This document shows positions 51,101 through 59,188 of a DNA stretch of 64,000 nt, one piece after another. The position numbers were made by a program, and so were the translations under genes. Origin of the DNA: Saliphagus infecundisoli. GTDB taxonomy: Archaea > Halobacteriota > Halobacteria > Halobacteriales > Natrialbaceae. Numbering within the stretch: position 1 is the first letter of the stretch; each line of letters opens with the position of its first letter. The DNA lies in the NCBI RefSeq assembly GCF_020177375.1, contig NZ_JAIWHV010000001.1, positions 1-64,000 on the forward strand, written 5' to 3'. The notes below the pieces were generated by a model. It was not told where the DNA came from. It saw only the letters and a program-made list of their open reading frames with translations, and did not search any database.

Positions 51101-53023
51101 ATGAGTACGGACGCAGACCCCGATTCGACGCTACTGAACGAGCACCGAGAAGACGTCTCCCGGCCGATCGTTCGGCTGTTCACCGAGTACGGACGCGACG
51201 ACCTCCACTGGTTCGTCGTCGGCGTCCTCGCGAGCACGATGGCCCGGTTTCTCGGGCTTGTCCCGCCGATCATTCTCGGGGCCGCCATCGACGCCATCTT
51301 CAATGACTCCGCGGCCTACACGCTCCCGGTCATCCCCAACGCCTGGATCCCGGCGACCGAGACCGGCCAGTTCTGGCTCTCGGCGGCGCTGATGGGCGGG
51401 ACGATGGCGCTCGCCGCGGTCATGCATTTCTTCCGCCAGTCCACGCTGAACCTGTTCTCTCACCGGGTCAAACACGAGGTCCGGACCTCCTCCTACCAGG
51501 CGATGCAGCGCCTGGACATGGACTTCTTCAACGAGATGCAGACGGGCCAGCTCATGAGCATCCTGAACAACGACACGAATCGCCTGGAGCTCTTCCTCGA
51601 CAACATGACCGACAGCGTCATTCAGCTCGTCGTGCTTGTCATCGGGATCGGTGGCGTTCTGCTCTGGATCAACTGGCAACTCGCGCTCGTCACGCTGTTC
51701 GTCATCCCGCTGGCCGCACTCTTCACCTACTGGTTCATGTCGATCGTCGAGGAGATGTACGCCGACATCCGTGAGACCGTCGGCGATCTGAACACCCGCC
51801 TCGAGAACAATTTGGGGGGGATCGAGGTCATCAAGAGCGCGACCACCGAGGAGTTCGAGGACGAACGCGTCAGGGACGCCTCCTACGAGTACTTCCGCCG
51901 TGACTGGCTGGCGCTGCGGATGAACTTCATCTACCGCCCGGGCCTCCAGATCTTGACCTCGATCGCCTTCGTCGCGACGTTCATCGTCGGGGGCCTCTGG
52001 GTCATCTCGGGGCCGCCGGGACCGTTCACCGGCAACCTCTCGATCGGGAACCTCGTCACCTTCCTTTTGCTGACCCAACAGCTCGTCGACCCCCTCGCAC
52101 AGATGAGCGAGGCCGTCGATCGCTACGAGGACGCCAAGGCCTCCTCGAGCCGGATCTTTGCCCTGATGTCGATCCCGGTCTCGATTCGCTCCGCGGAGGG
52201 CGCGACCGACCTCGGCGACGTTCGGGGGCGAGTCGAGTACGACGACGTCGACTTCTCCTACGGCGACGAGGAGCCGGTGCTCCACGACATCGATTTCGAG
52301 GTCGAGCCCGGCCAGACGATCGGCCTCGTCGGTCCCACGGGCGCGGGAAAGACGACGATCCTCAAACTCCTGCTTCGGCTCTACGACGTCGACAGCGGGG
52401 CGGTTCGGGTCGACGGCCACGACGTCCGGGAGGTCACCGTAGAGAGCCTGCGGGAGTCGATCGGCTACGTCAGCCAGGACCCGTTCCTGTTCGACGGAAC
52501 GGTCAGAGAGAACATCGTCTACGGCGCCTTTGACGCGACCGACGAGGAGGTCGAACGGGCCACGAAGCGCGCGGAGGCCCACGAGTTCATCGAGCGGATG
52601 CCCGAGGGGTACGACACCCGCGTCGGCGAGCGCGGCGTGATGCTCTCGGGGGGCCAGCGCCAGCGGATCTGTATCGCCCGAACCATCCTGAACGATCCCT
52701 CGATCCTGATCTTCGACGAGGCGACCAGCGCGGTCGACACCGAGACGGAGATGTTGATCCAGCGGAGCCTGGACGACCTCACCGAGGACCGGACGACGTT
52801 CATCATCGCCCACCGCCTCTCGACGGTCCGGAAGGCCGACGAGGTGCTGGTCGTCGAGGACGGCCGGATCGTCGAACGCGGGGATCACGAGGCATTGCTC
52901 GAGGAGGACGGCCTCTATGCCAACCTCTGGAGCGTCCAGGCCGGCGAGATGGACGCCCTCGATCCGGAGTTCATCGAGCAGGCCAGCGAGCGGGCGGCGA
53001 TGGGTGTTCGAGGCGAGGACTGA
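51101..53023 (+). CDS. ABC transporter, fused permease and ATPase
   Basis: A 640-residue half-type ABC exporter. Six membrane helices (residues about 40-330) precede the ATPase, with Walker A GPTGAGKTT near residue 410, signature LSGGQRQR near 516, Walker B ILIFDEATSAVD and the H-loop IIAHRLSTV. It would dimerise and export lipids, peptides or drugs. A TTATATAGG box at about 51033 suggests a leader of some 40 bases. It is transcribed alone. Confidence 0.94.
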   Translation: MSTDADPDSTLLNEHREDVSRPIVRLFTEYGRDDLHWFVVGVLASTMARFLGLVPPIILGAAIDAIFNDSAAYTLPVIPNAWIPATETGQFWLSAALMGGTMALAAVMHFFRQSTLNLFSHRVKHEVRTSSYQAMQRLDMDFFNEMQTGQLMSILNNDTNRLELFLDNMTDSVIQLVVLVIGIGGVLLWINWQLALVTLFVIPLAALFTYWFMSIVEEMYADIRETVGDLNTRLENNLGGIEVIKSATTEEFEDERVRDASYEYFRRDWLALRMNFIYRPGLQILTSIAFVATFIVGGLWVISGPPGPFTGNLSIGNLVTFLLLTQQLVDPLAQMSEAVDRYEDAKASSSRIFALMSIPVSIRSAEGATDLGDVRGRVEYDDVDFSYGDEEPVLHDIDFEVEPGQTIGLVGPTGAGKTTILKLLLRLYDVDSGAVRVDGHDVREVTVESLRESIGYVSQDPFLFDGTVRENIVYGAFDATDEEVERATKRAEAHEFIERMPEGYDTRVGERGVMLSGGQRQRICIARTILNDPSILIFDEATSAVDTETEMLIQRSLDDLTEDRTTFIIAHRLSTVRKADEVLVVEDGRIVERGDHEALLEEDGLYANLWSVQAGEMDALDPEFIEQASERAAMGVRGED

Positions 53024-53101
53024 GACGGTTGCTGTCCGTGCGTGGCTGGGTTTCAGACCGGATGGAGCGGTCTCGGATAAACGTGGGTAGCGTCGAGGCC
53101 G

Positions 53102-53281
53102 TCAGTCCGAGCGTGCGCGATCCGCGTCCTCGGCACCGACGGTGATCTCCTCGTCGGATCGATCGGGACGTCGCTCGATCGCGTGGCCGGAGTCGACGTG
53201 ATGTTCGATCGCTGCCGATCCGGCGTTTTCGACCGATTCGCCGTCGATTGACCACTCACAGTCGACACATGTGTAGGCCAT
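53102..53281 (-). CDS. Small C2H2-like zinc-finger protein (59 aa)
   Basis: A 59-residue protein with CVDC at residues 5-8 and HHVDSGH about 20 residues later, a pattern fit for one C2H2 zinc finger, and an acidic tail. The frame is intact from ATG 53281 to TGA 53102-53104. An AATTATATCGG box lies about 35 bp upstream. No function is known; small zinc proteins of this kind are frequent in haloarchaea. Confidence 0.7.
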   Translation of the reverse strand: MAYTCVDCEWSIDGESVENAGSAAIEHHVDSGHAIERRPDRSDEEITVGAEDADRARSD

Positions 53282-53411
53282 TTCGCACTACCCGTCGGGG
53301 TTTCTCGGCTCTCCGATATAATTCATTCACTTGCAGGCGAGATCCGACGCGCTCTACGGGCGGAGCGGACCGTTTGCAAACAGTTATTGGGTGGCTACGG
53401 CATGGACGGGC

Positions 53412-54545
53412 ATGGCGAGCGAGTTACGACGTCGGGACGTCCTCCGGGTTTCGGGGGCCCTCGCGCTCGTGGGGGCGGCAGGCTGTCTCGACGACGTCAT
53501 GGGGGGGACCTCGGAGGAGAACGGCTCCGACGGGGACGATCCGACGCCCGTGGACGAAAACGACACCGAGACCGCCGAGGGGACGGACGATCCCGACGAC
53601 GGCGAGGGAACCAATAGAACCGACGGGGCCGGGGGGTCGAACGACTCCGAGGGGAGCGACGACGGTGGCGCCAACGAGACCGGCGATACGGACGAAATCA
53701 CCGACTCGAACGCGACCGACGAGTCCGTGGATCCAAACGGGACCGGAGGTGATGGCGGCGAGAACGACTCCGGGCAGCGAGACGACGAGGACGCCGAAAC
53801 CGGCGGATCGAACGAGACTGAGAGCAGTGACGGCGAGGAGGAGGTAGCCGATGCGGAGGGGACCGAAACGGAAGCCGACGACTCGGCCGAGGAGAATGCC
53901 AACGATTCGGCCGAGGACGGCGATGGGGGCGAAGAGAGGGGCGAAGGGAACGGGGAGGGAGACGATGGCGGGGACGGCGGCACCGGCGGGGAGAGCCAGT
54001 CCACCGAGCCCCCCGAGGGGTTCGTCACCTACACCAACGACGAACTGGGGTATTCGATCGCCCACCCCGAGGGCTGGGAGGTCGAGGAGAGCGGCGAGGA
54101 GGTGTACGTCGGCGACCCCGAGAGCCGCCGGGAGCTGGGCGTCCTGACCCTCGACGCGGCGGCGTTCGACTCCAGCGAGGCGCTTTCCGCGGAGTTCCTC
54201 TCCAACCTCGAGGCCGACTACGAGGGCGTCGAGGTCCGCGAGGAGGGCGACCGGAGCCTCGCGTCGGGCCAGGACGCCCGCCTGGTCGACGTCGCCTACG
54301 GCGATCCCGAGGGCGAGCGCGGCCGCCGGCGCTCGCGGCTGCTGTTCGCGACCGATCCCGAGACGGACGCGGGCTACGTGGCCGAGGTCGCCGCGCCCGC
54401 GGAGGCGTTCGACGACGCTCTCGCCGAGCGCGCGGAGACGATGCTCGCGTCGTTCCGGATCGAGAGCGGGGAGAGCACGGAGCGGATCGGCGGCCCGCGG
54501 CTCACGCGCCCCCTGGCTCGAGCCGGGACCGGGATCGGCTCGTAA
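53412..54545 (+). CDS. Tat lipoprotein with long acidic linker and PsbP-like domain
   Basis: A 377-residue surface protein. The signal has the Tat motif RRRDVLR and lipobox GAAGC (Cys near residue 25). Residues about 35-200 are low-complexity Gly, Asp, Glu, Asn, Ser and Thr and act as a long acidic spacer. The C-terminal part, from FVTYTNDELGYSIAHPEGWE on, is a PsbP/DUF1795-like domain seen on haloarchaeal cell surfaces. ATG 53412 precedes the signal directly. The linker is rich in N-glycosylation sites (NxT/S). Confidence 0.8.
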   Translation: MASELRRRDVLRVSGALALVGAAGCLDDVMGGTSEENGSDGDDPTPVDENDTETAEGTDDPDDGEGTNRTDGAGGSNDSEGSDDGGANETGDTDEITDSNATDESVDPNGTGGDGGENDSGQRDDEDAETGGSNETESSDGEEEVADAEGTETEADDSAEENANDSAEDGDGGEERGEGNGEGDDGGDGGTGGESQSTEPPEGFVTYTNDELGYSIAHPEGWEVEESGEEVYVGDPESRRELGVLTLDAAAFDSSEALSAEFLSNLEADYEGVEVREEGDRSLASGQDARLVDVAYGDPEGERGRRRSRLLFATDPETDAGYVAEVAAPAEAFDDALAERAETMLASFRIESGESTERIGGPRLTRPLARAGTGIGS

Positions 54546-54997
54546 CCCACGCGGGAACGGCGCGGTCGGACGAGTGCCTATCGCCGGAATCGCTCGGACC
54601 GACCGGCGAAACGGCGTCCGTTCGTCGGCGGCCGACGGTCGTTCGGTGTCGTCTGTCCGGGAGTAATCCGCTTCGTTCCCGCGGAACCGATCACGTTGCC
54701 GCTGTTTCGGACCGAAACCAACGGCTTCCACCGGCGAAACGGACCACCCGAGCGTGGACCGAAACGCCGTACGGAGGCGGATCGGGGCGTCCATCGCGCG
54801 ATCGAGCCGATCGCTACGGCCGGTAGTAACCGATTGATCGGCTCGGGTCCCGAACGGACGAGCTGCTTCGGTCCGCCGCGCGTCCGAAACCGGCTGAAAC
54901 GATCGTCAATCAGGGACTGGACGGCGCAACGGTGGCTGCCCTTTATTCTGAAATCCGGTCAAGGAGTCGGACGCCCCACCACGGGGCGAGAGAGACA
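54546..54997. other. Intergenic stretch without a supported gene (452 bp)
   Basis: No gene is seen. The sequence has scattered copies of a GGACCGAAAC/CGGCGAAACGG motif (for example near 54605, 54703, 54736 and 54758), some in opposite orientation. Its 3' end carries a CCCTTTATTCTG promoter box at about 54939 that belongs to the Tat protein gene beginning at 54998, leaving a leader of roughly 30 bases. Confidence 0.5.
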
Positions 54998-55600
54998 ATG
55001 AGCGACGAGATATCGACCGACGACTCGAGACGATCGTTTATGAAAAAGGGCGCGCTCGCCGCCGGCGCGCTGGCCATCGGCGCAGGCGCGTCCGCGAACA
55101 GTGTCGCCGCCCAGGAAGACGGGAACGCCCTCGTCTTCTCGTACGACTACCACCCGGGACAGAGCTTCGACGTGGTCGCCCAGCTCGAACAGAGCACGAC
55201 CGTCAACGTCCTCCAGGTCGACGACGAAACGGTCTCGGAGATCTCCCAGCCCGACGACTACACGGGCCACGTCATCCGCTACGACCTCGACGGGTCCGCG
55301 GGGATCACCGCGTTCCTGTTCTCCCAGGACGTCAGCCTCAGTGCCGGCGACAGCGGGACACTGGGTGAGGACGCCTCGATGTTCAGCCCCGAACTCAACC
55401 TCCTCTCGACCGACCTCGGCGGCGGAGGCGGCGGCAACGGAGGGAACGGAAACGGCAACGGCAATGGAGGCGGAAATGGCGGTGGCAATGGAGGCGGAAA
55501 CGGCGGTGGCAATGGAGGCGGAAACGGCGGTGGCAATGGAGGCGGAAACGGCGGCGGCAATGGAGGCGGAAACGGCGGCGGCAACGGGGGCGGTAACTGA
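54998..55600 (+). CDS. Tat-exported protein with novel domain and GGGN-repeat tail
   Basis: A 200-residue secreted protein. The Tat signal DDSRRSFMKKG and Ala-rich core end at AAQEDG (about residue 42), without a lipobox. The mature domain (residues about 42-140) has GNALVFSYDYHPGQSFDVVA, VSEISQPDDYTGHVIRYDL and EDASMFSPELNLLST. I do not recognise the domain; it has a beta-sandwich look. A tail of about 60 residues is almost pure (GGGN)n, coded by 24-bp tandem units. Two more copies of the domain follow at 55600 and 55955. Likely a cell-envelope or matrix protein (inference). Confidence 0.78.
   Translation: MSDEISTDDSRRSFMKKGALAAGALAIGAGASANSVAAQEDGNALVFSYDYHPGQSFDVVAQLEQSTTVNVLQVDDETVSEISQPDDYTGHVIRYDLDGSAGITAFLFSQDVSLSAGDSGTLGEDASMFSPELNLLSTDLGGGGGGNGGNGNGNGNGGGNGGGNGGGNGGGNGGGNGGGNGGGNGGGNGGGNGGGNGGGN
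55466..55597 (+). repeat. 24-bp tandem repeats coding (GGGN)n
   Basis: Five near-identical 24-bp units run from 55466 to 55585 and a partial unit follows. Each encodes GGGNGGGN. Differences between units are silent (aat/aac, ggt/ggc). Unit gain or loss would keep the frame, so tail length can vary between cells. Confidence 0.85.
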
Positions 55601-55920
55601 TGGCGCTCCAGGAGGACGGCAACGTCCTCGTCTTCGCCTACGACTACCATCCCGGTCAGAGCTTCGAGGTCGTCGCGGAACTCGAACAGGCCACGACGGT
55701 CAGCTCTCTTCAGGACGACGACGAGACGGTCTCGGAGATCTCCCAGCCCGACGACTACTCGGGCTACGTCATCCGCTACGACATCGGCGACGGTGCGGGG
55801 ATCACCGCGTTCCTGTTCTCCCAGGACGAGAACCTGAGCGCCGACGATACCGGGAGCCTCGGCGAGGACGCCTCGATGTTCAGCCCCACGCTCAACCTCC
55901 TCTCGACCCAGCTCGACTGA
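55600..55920 (+). CDS. Second copy of the domain, no signal peptide
   Basis: A 106-residue protein that consists of only the novel domain: EDGNVLVFAYDYHPGQSFEV, VSEISQPDDYSGYVIRYDIG and EDASMFSPTLNLLST. It is about 70 per cent identical by eye to the mature part of the gene before, at both protein and DNA level, so this is a recent duplication. It has no signal, and its ATG overlaps the previous TGA (TGATG), so translation is probably coupled. It may remain in the cytosol, or be a truncated duplicate. Confidence 0.72.
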   Translation: MALQEDGNVLVFAYDYHPGQSFEVVAELEQATTVSSLQDDDETVSEISQPDDYSGYVIRYDIGDGAGITAFLFSQDENLSADDTGSLGEDASMFSPTLNLLSTQLD

Positions 55921-55954
55921 GGGGTCTCGGTTTCCGTTTTCGTCTCGAACGCCA

Positions 55955-56446
55955 ATGTCGGAACACATCGCCCCTTCGCGCGTGGTTCTTGCCGGCACCG
56001 ACGTTCCGGAACACGCCAGTGATGGCTGTCGGAACGAGTCGGCCAGTGTCGGCCCGGCCACCGCCACGGACGGCGAGGCTACCGATACCGAGGCGGACTC
56101 GGAGCCGTTCGTCCTGGTCGCGATGGACGATTACCGACCCGGACTACGGTTCGAACTGATGGAGCGATTGCCGGCGCCGATCTCGGTGGCGATGCTTACG
56201 TCCCCCGTCGGCGAGCAGCCGTCGGTTCTCTCCCGGCCCGACGAGTACGTCGGCTACGTCGGCCGGTCGGTGTTCGACAGCGGACAGGTCAGGGGGTTCA
56301 CGACCGTGTTCAGCCGGCGCTCTCTGGAGACGGAGGGCAGGTACGCCTTCGGACGCGATGCGGGGGTCTTCAGCGTCGAGCTCCACCTCCTCCGGGCGAC
56401 GGTTCGTCGGAGCGAGTCCGACGCCGGCGAGTCTCTACCCGTGTGA
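55955..56446 (+). CDS. Third, divergent copy of the domain
   Basis: A 163-residue protein. Residues about 52-150 match the domain of the two genes before: VLVAMDDYRPGLRFELME, VLSRPDEYVGYVGRSVFD, AGVFSVELHLLRAT line up with YDYHPGQSF, SQPDDY and MFSPELNLLS. It has a 50-residue hydrophilic N-terminal extension, a charged C-terminal tail and no signal peptide. Identity to the others is low, so this is an older copy. Function unknown. Confidence 0.68.
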   Translation: MSEHIAPSRVVLAGTDVPEHASDGCRNESASVGPATATDGEATDTEADSEPFVLVAMDDYRPGLRFELMERLPAPISVAMLTSPVGEQPSVLSRPDEYVGYVGRSVFDSGQVRGFTTVFSRRSLETEGRYAFGRDAGVFSVELHLLRATVRRSESDAGESLPV

Positions 56447-56485
56447 CGTCGCTGATCCCAGGGCCGGCTTCCGCTCCGTGGGCCT

Positions 56486-58171
56486 TCAGGCGAGCCCGAT
56501 GCGTTCGGAGTACGCGCCGTGTACGTCCTCGAAGACGCCCATGACTTCGCCCATCGTCGCGTACGCCTTCACCGCCGCGACGATGTACGGCATCGCGTTC
56601 TCGCCGCGGTCGATCGCCGCCCGGAGTTCCGCTAACCGCTCGTCGACCGCCCCGTCGTCTCGCTCGTCCTTGACGTTCGCGAGCCGGTTCAGCTGGCGCT
56701 CCTGGGTCTCCTCGTCGATCGAGAGGGTGTCGGGGCTCGTGTCCTCGCTGATCGCGTACTCGTTGACGCCAACGACGACCTCCTCGCCGCTCTCGACGCG
56801 TTCCTGGTACTCGTAGGAGGCCTCCTGGATCTCCCGGAGGAAGTAGCCCTCCTCGATGCCCGCGAGGATGCCCTCCCGGACCGACCCCTCGCCCATCTCG
56901 CGGATCTCCTCGATGTACTCCATCGCTTCTTCCTCGACCTCGTTGGTGAGGGCCTCGACGGCAAAGGAGCCGCCGAGGGGATCGACGATGTCTGCTGCGC
57001 CCGACTCCTCGGCGATGATCTGCTGGGTCCGCAGCGCGACCCGGACCGCTTGCTCGGAGGGGAGAGCGAGCGCCTCGTCGAAGCTGTTGGTGTGCAGACT
57101 CTGGGTTCCCCCGAGGACGCCCGCCAGCGCCTGGATCGTCACCCGGACGACGTTGTTGAGCGGCTGCTGGGCGGTCAGCGACTGGCCGGCGGTCTGGGTG
57201 TGGAACTTCAGGCGTTTCGATTCGGGGGCCTCGGCGCCGTACCAGTCGTCCATCACCCGAGCGTAGATCCGCCGGGCGGCGCGGTACTTCGCGATCTCCT
57301 CGAAAAAGGAGTTGTGGCAGTTGAAGAAAAAGGAGAGGCGGGGGGCGAAGTCGTCGACCGCGAGGCCCCGCTGGGTGGCGTCCTCGACGTAGGCGAAGCC
57401 GTCGGCGAGCGTGAACGCGAGTTCCTGGACCGCCGTCGAGCCCGCTTCTCGAATGTGGTAGCCCGACACGGAGATGGGGTGGAACTTCGGGGTCTCGCTC
57501 GCGCTGAACTCGACGACGTCGGTGACGAGAGAAAGCGAGGGCTCGGGCGGGATTACCCACTCCTTCTGGGCGATGAATTCCTTGAACATGTCGTTCTGGA
57601 GGGTCCCCCGAAGCTTTTCGCGGGGAACGTCTCGTTGATCGGCGAGCGCGACGTACATCGCGTAGATCACCGGCGCGGAGGGGTTGATCGTAAACGACGT
57701 CGAGACCTCCGCGAGATCGATGCCCGAAAAGAGGATCTCCATGTCCCGGAGGGTATCGACCGCGACGCCCTCCCGGCCGACCTCGCCGTCGCTCATCCGG
57801 TCGTCCGAGTCGAGTCCCATCAGGCTCGGCATGTCGAACGCCGTCGAGAGCCCGGTCTGGCCCTCGTCGATCAGGTAGTGAAACCGTTCGTTGGTCTCTT
57901 CGGCGGTGCCAAACCCCGCGAACTGGCGCATCGTCCACGTCCGTCCGCGGTACATCGTGGGGTACGGTCCCCGGGTGTAGGGCTCCTCACCGGGAAAGGC
58001 CAGGTCCTCGAGGTAATCCATCCCTGCGACGTCCTCGGGGGTGTAGAGCCGGTCGACCTCGTGGTTCGAGACCGTCGCGAACCGGTCGGCCCGTTCGCCT
58101 CCCTCGGGGACCTCGCTCTCCCAGTCGGCACGGGCCTCGCGGATGTCGTCGAGATCGTCCTGATCGTACAT
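56486..58171 (-). CDS. B12-dependent acyl-CoA mutase large subunit (ICM-like signature)
   Basis: A 561-residue TIM-barrel half of an adenosylcobalamin acyl-CoA mutase without the B12-binding domain, which must come from a separate small subunit. RTWTMRQFAGFGTAEETNER, STAFDMPSLMGLDSDD, GTLQNDMFKEFIAQKEW and SGYHIREAGST are the family blocks. The residues that choose the substrate, Tyr89 and Arg207 in Propionibacterium methylmalonyl-CoA mutase, are Phe84 and Gln202 here, the pair found in isobutyryl-CoA mutase; His244 is kept as His239. Annotated relatives are usually called methylmalonyl-CoA mutase. Valine or butyrate metabolism is a good alternative role. Confidence 0.85.
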   Translation of the reverse strand: MYDQDDLDDIREARADWESEVPEGGERADRFATVSNHEVDRLYTPEDVAGMDYLEDLAFPGEEPYTRGPYPTMYRGRTWTMRQFAGFGTAEETNERFHYLIDEGQTGLSTAFDMPSLMGLDSDDRMSDGEVGREGVAVDTLRDMEILFSGIDLAEVSTSFTINPSAPVIYAMYVALADQRDVPREKLRGTLQNDMFKEFIAQKEWVIPPEPSLSLVTDVVEFSASETPKFHPISVSGYHIREAGSTAVQELAFTLADGFAYVEDATQRGLAVDDFAPRLSFFFNCHNSFFEEIAKYRAARRIYARVMDDWYGAEAPESKRLKFHTQTAGQSLTAQQPLNNVVRVTIQALAGVLGGTQSLHTNSFDEALALPSEQAVRVALRTQQIIAEESGAADIVDPLGGSFAVEALTNEVEEEAMEYIEEIREMGEGSVREGILAGIEEGYFLREIQEASYEYQERVESGEEVVVGVNEYAISEDTSPDTLSIDEETQERQLNRLANVKDERDDGAVDERLAELRAAIDRGENAMPYIVAAVKAYATMGEVMGVFEDVHGAYSERIGLA

Positions 58172-58282
58172 GAAGTATGTCGTAATATTTGCCGGAGCGT
58201 CTGTTAAGGATTCCGGGTGCCGGAAGCTATCAACTCGTTTCCGTTACTGATAGCCACTGACGAAACGTATTTATGAACGGAG

Positions 58283-58302
58283 CGATTTCTTTCAGGAAAT
58301 CG
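58283..58302. promoter_or_regulatory. Inverted repeat before the HalOD1 gene
   Basis: CGATTTC-TTTCAG-GAAATCG has perfect 7-bp arms and ends one base before the ATG at 58304. A CGTATTTATG box lies at 58265-58274, so the repeat covers the start of the mRNA. It can be an operator, or a hairpin that limits ribosome access. Confidence 0.55.
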
Positions 58303-58303
58303 T

Positions 58304-58600
58304 ATGGTTACTCACGAACACTCGGCCGAGGACGACTCCGTCGCCGTCGACGTCGTGCTCCTGGTCGCCGAGCGGACGGGCGTCGAACCCGCCGACCTCC
58401 CCCCGATCGAGGAGGCGATCGATCCGGACGCGCTCGATGCGCTGTTTGCCTCCGCACGAACGGGCGGTACCCAGCGGGGCTACGTCGAGTTCACCTACTA
58501 CGGACACCACGTGACGGTTCCCCTCGACGGCGATCGGACGATCACCGTCGTCTCCGAGCCCGCCGCCGCGGCGAGCGACTCCGGACGATCGGCGCCCTGA
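58304..58600 (+). CDS. HalOD1 output domain protein
   Basis: A 98-residue stand-alone HalOD1 domain, a haloarchaeal output domain often fused to receivers or sensors. VDVVLLVAERTGVEPADLPP, IEEAIDPDALDALFA and GYVEFTYYGHHVTVPLDG are the conserved strands and helices. It probably works as partner of a regulator. Its stop abuts the convergent winged-helix gene at 58601. A perfect inverted repeat lies directly before its start. Confidence 0.85.
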   Translation: MVTHEHSAEDDSVAVDVVLLVAERTGVEPADLPPIEEAIDPDALDALFASARTGGTQRGYVEFTYYGHHVTVPLDGDRTITVVSEPAAAASDSGRSAP

Positions 58601-59071
58601 TCACTCCCGCCGGGAGCCAAACCGGTCACGGATCCCCGAGAGCCACCCGCGAACGCCGCCGACCGAGTCCTCGTCGGCACCGTCGGCGCCGTCGCCGACG
58701 AGCAGGTCCTCGGCGAGCACCGAGACGAGGGCGGCGCCGTCGTCGGTCAGTTCGATATCGCCTCTGTCGGAGTCGTAGTCGACGAATCCGCCGTCGTGGA
58801 GCGTCCCCAGGTGGATCTGGATCAGCGACGTGTACGTCCGTTTGCGCTGTTTGTACGTCACCTCCGCACGCGGGACCTGGTTCTCCCAGGCCGCGAGCTC
58901 CTCGGAGATCTCCCGGACCGTGGCGTGGCCCCCGTTCGTGTGCAGGTACGTGAGTACGTACCGGCGCCGCCGGTTGCTCAGCGTGTGAAAGACGTCGTCC
59001 TTGACGTCCTGTTCGTCGAGATGCGCCTCGTCAGCCGTGTCGGTGCCGTCGAGCACCTGGTTCGTTCGCAT
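58601..59071 (-). CDS. DUF7344-type winged-helix regulator
   Basis: A 156-residue protein. DDVFHTLSNRRRRYVLTYLH, ATVREISEELAAWENQVPRA, RTYTSLIQIHLGTLHDGGFV and YDSDRGDIELTDDG give a complete winged helix of the DUF7344 type. The C-terminal 40 residues are a flexible tail. It is convergent with HalOD1 and divergent from the membrane gene at 59189; a CCTTATTAG box lies about 35 bp upstream. Likely a local transcription regulator. Confidence 0.82.
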   Translation of the reverse strand: MRTNQVLDGTDTADEAHLDEQDVKDDVFHTLSNRRRRYVLTYLHTNGGHATVREISEELAAWENQVPRAEVTYKQRKRTYTSLIQIHLGTLHDGGFVDYDSDRGDIELTDDGAALVSVLAEDLLVGDGADGADEDSVGGVRGWLSGIRDRFGSRRE

Positions 59072-59188
59072 TCTTCCCCCACCGGTTCAGTGACGGACAG
59101 ACGGACTAATAAGGAAGTATGACTGTTCAGACGATCGTTCGGGCCGTACGACGATCATACCTATCCCGAGCAACCTCCGGTTACCCGT

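Noticed and set aside
55466-55597. The regular repeats could be taken for a CRISPR array.
   Set aside because: There are no unique spacers; the units are contiguous, 24 bp long and encode GGGN repeats in frame.
54998-55920. A programmed frameshift that fuses the first two domain genes.
   Set aside because: The second frame has a TAA directly before its ATG, there is no slippery sequence, and TGATG overlap explains coupling by re-initiation more simply.
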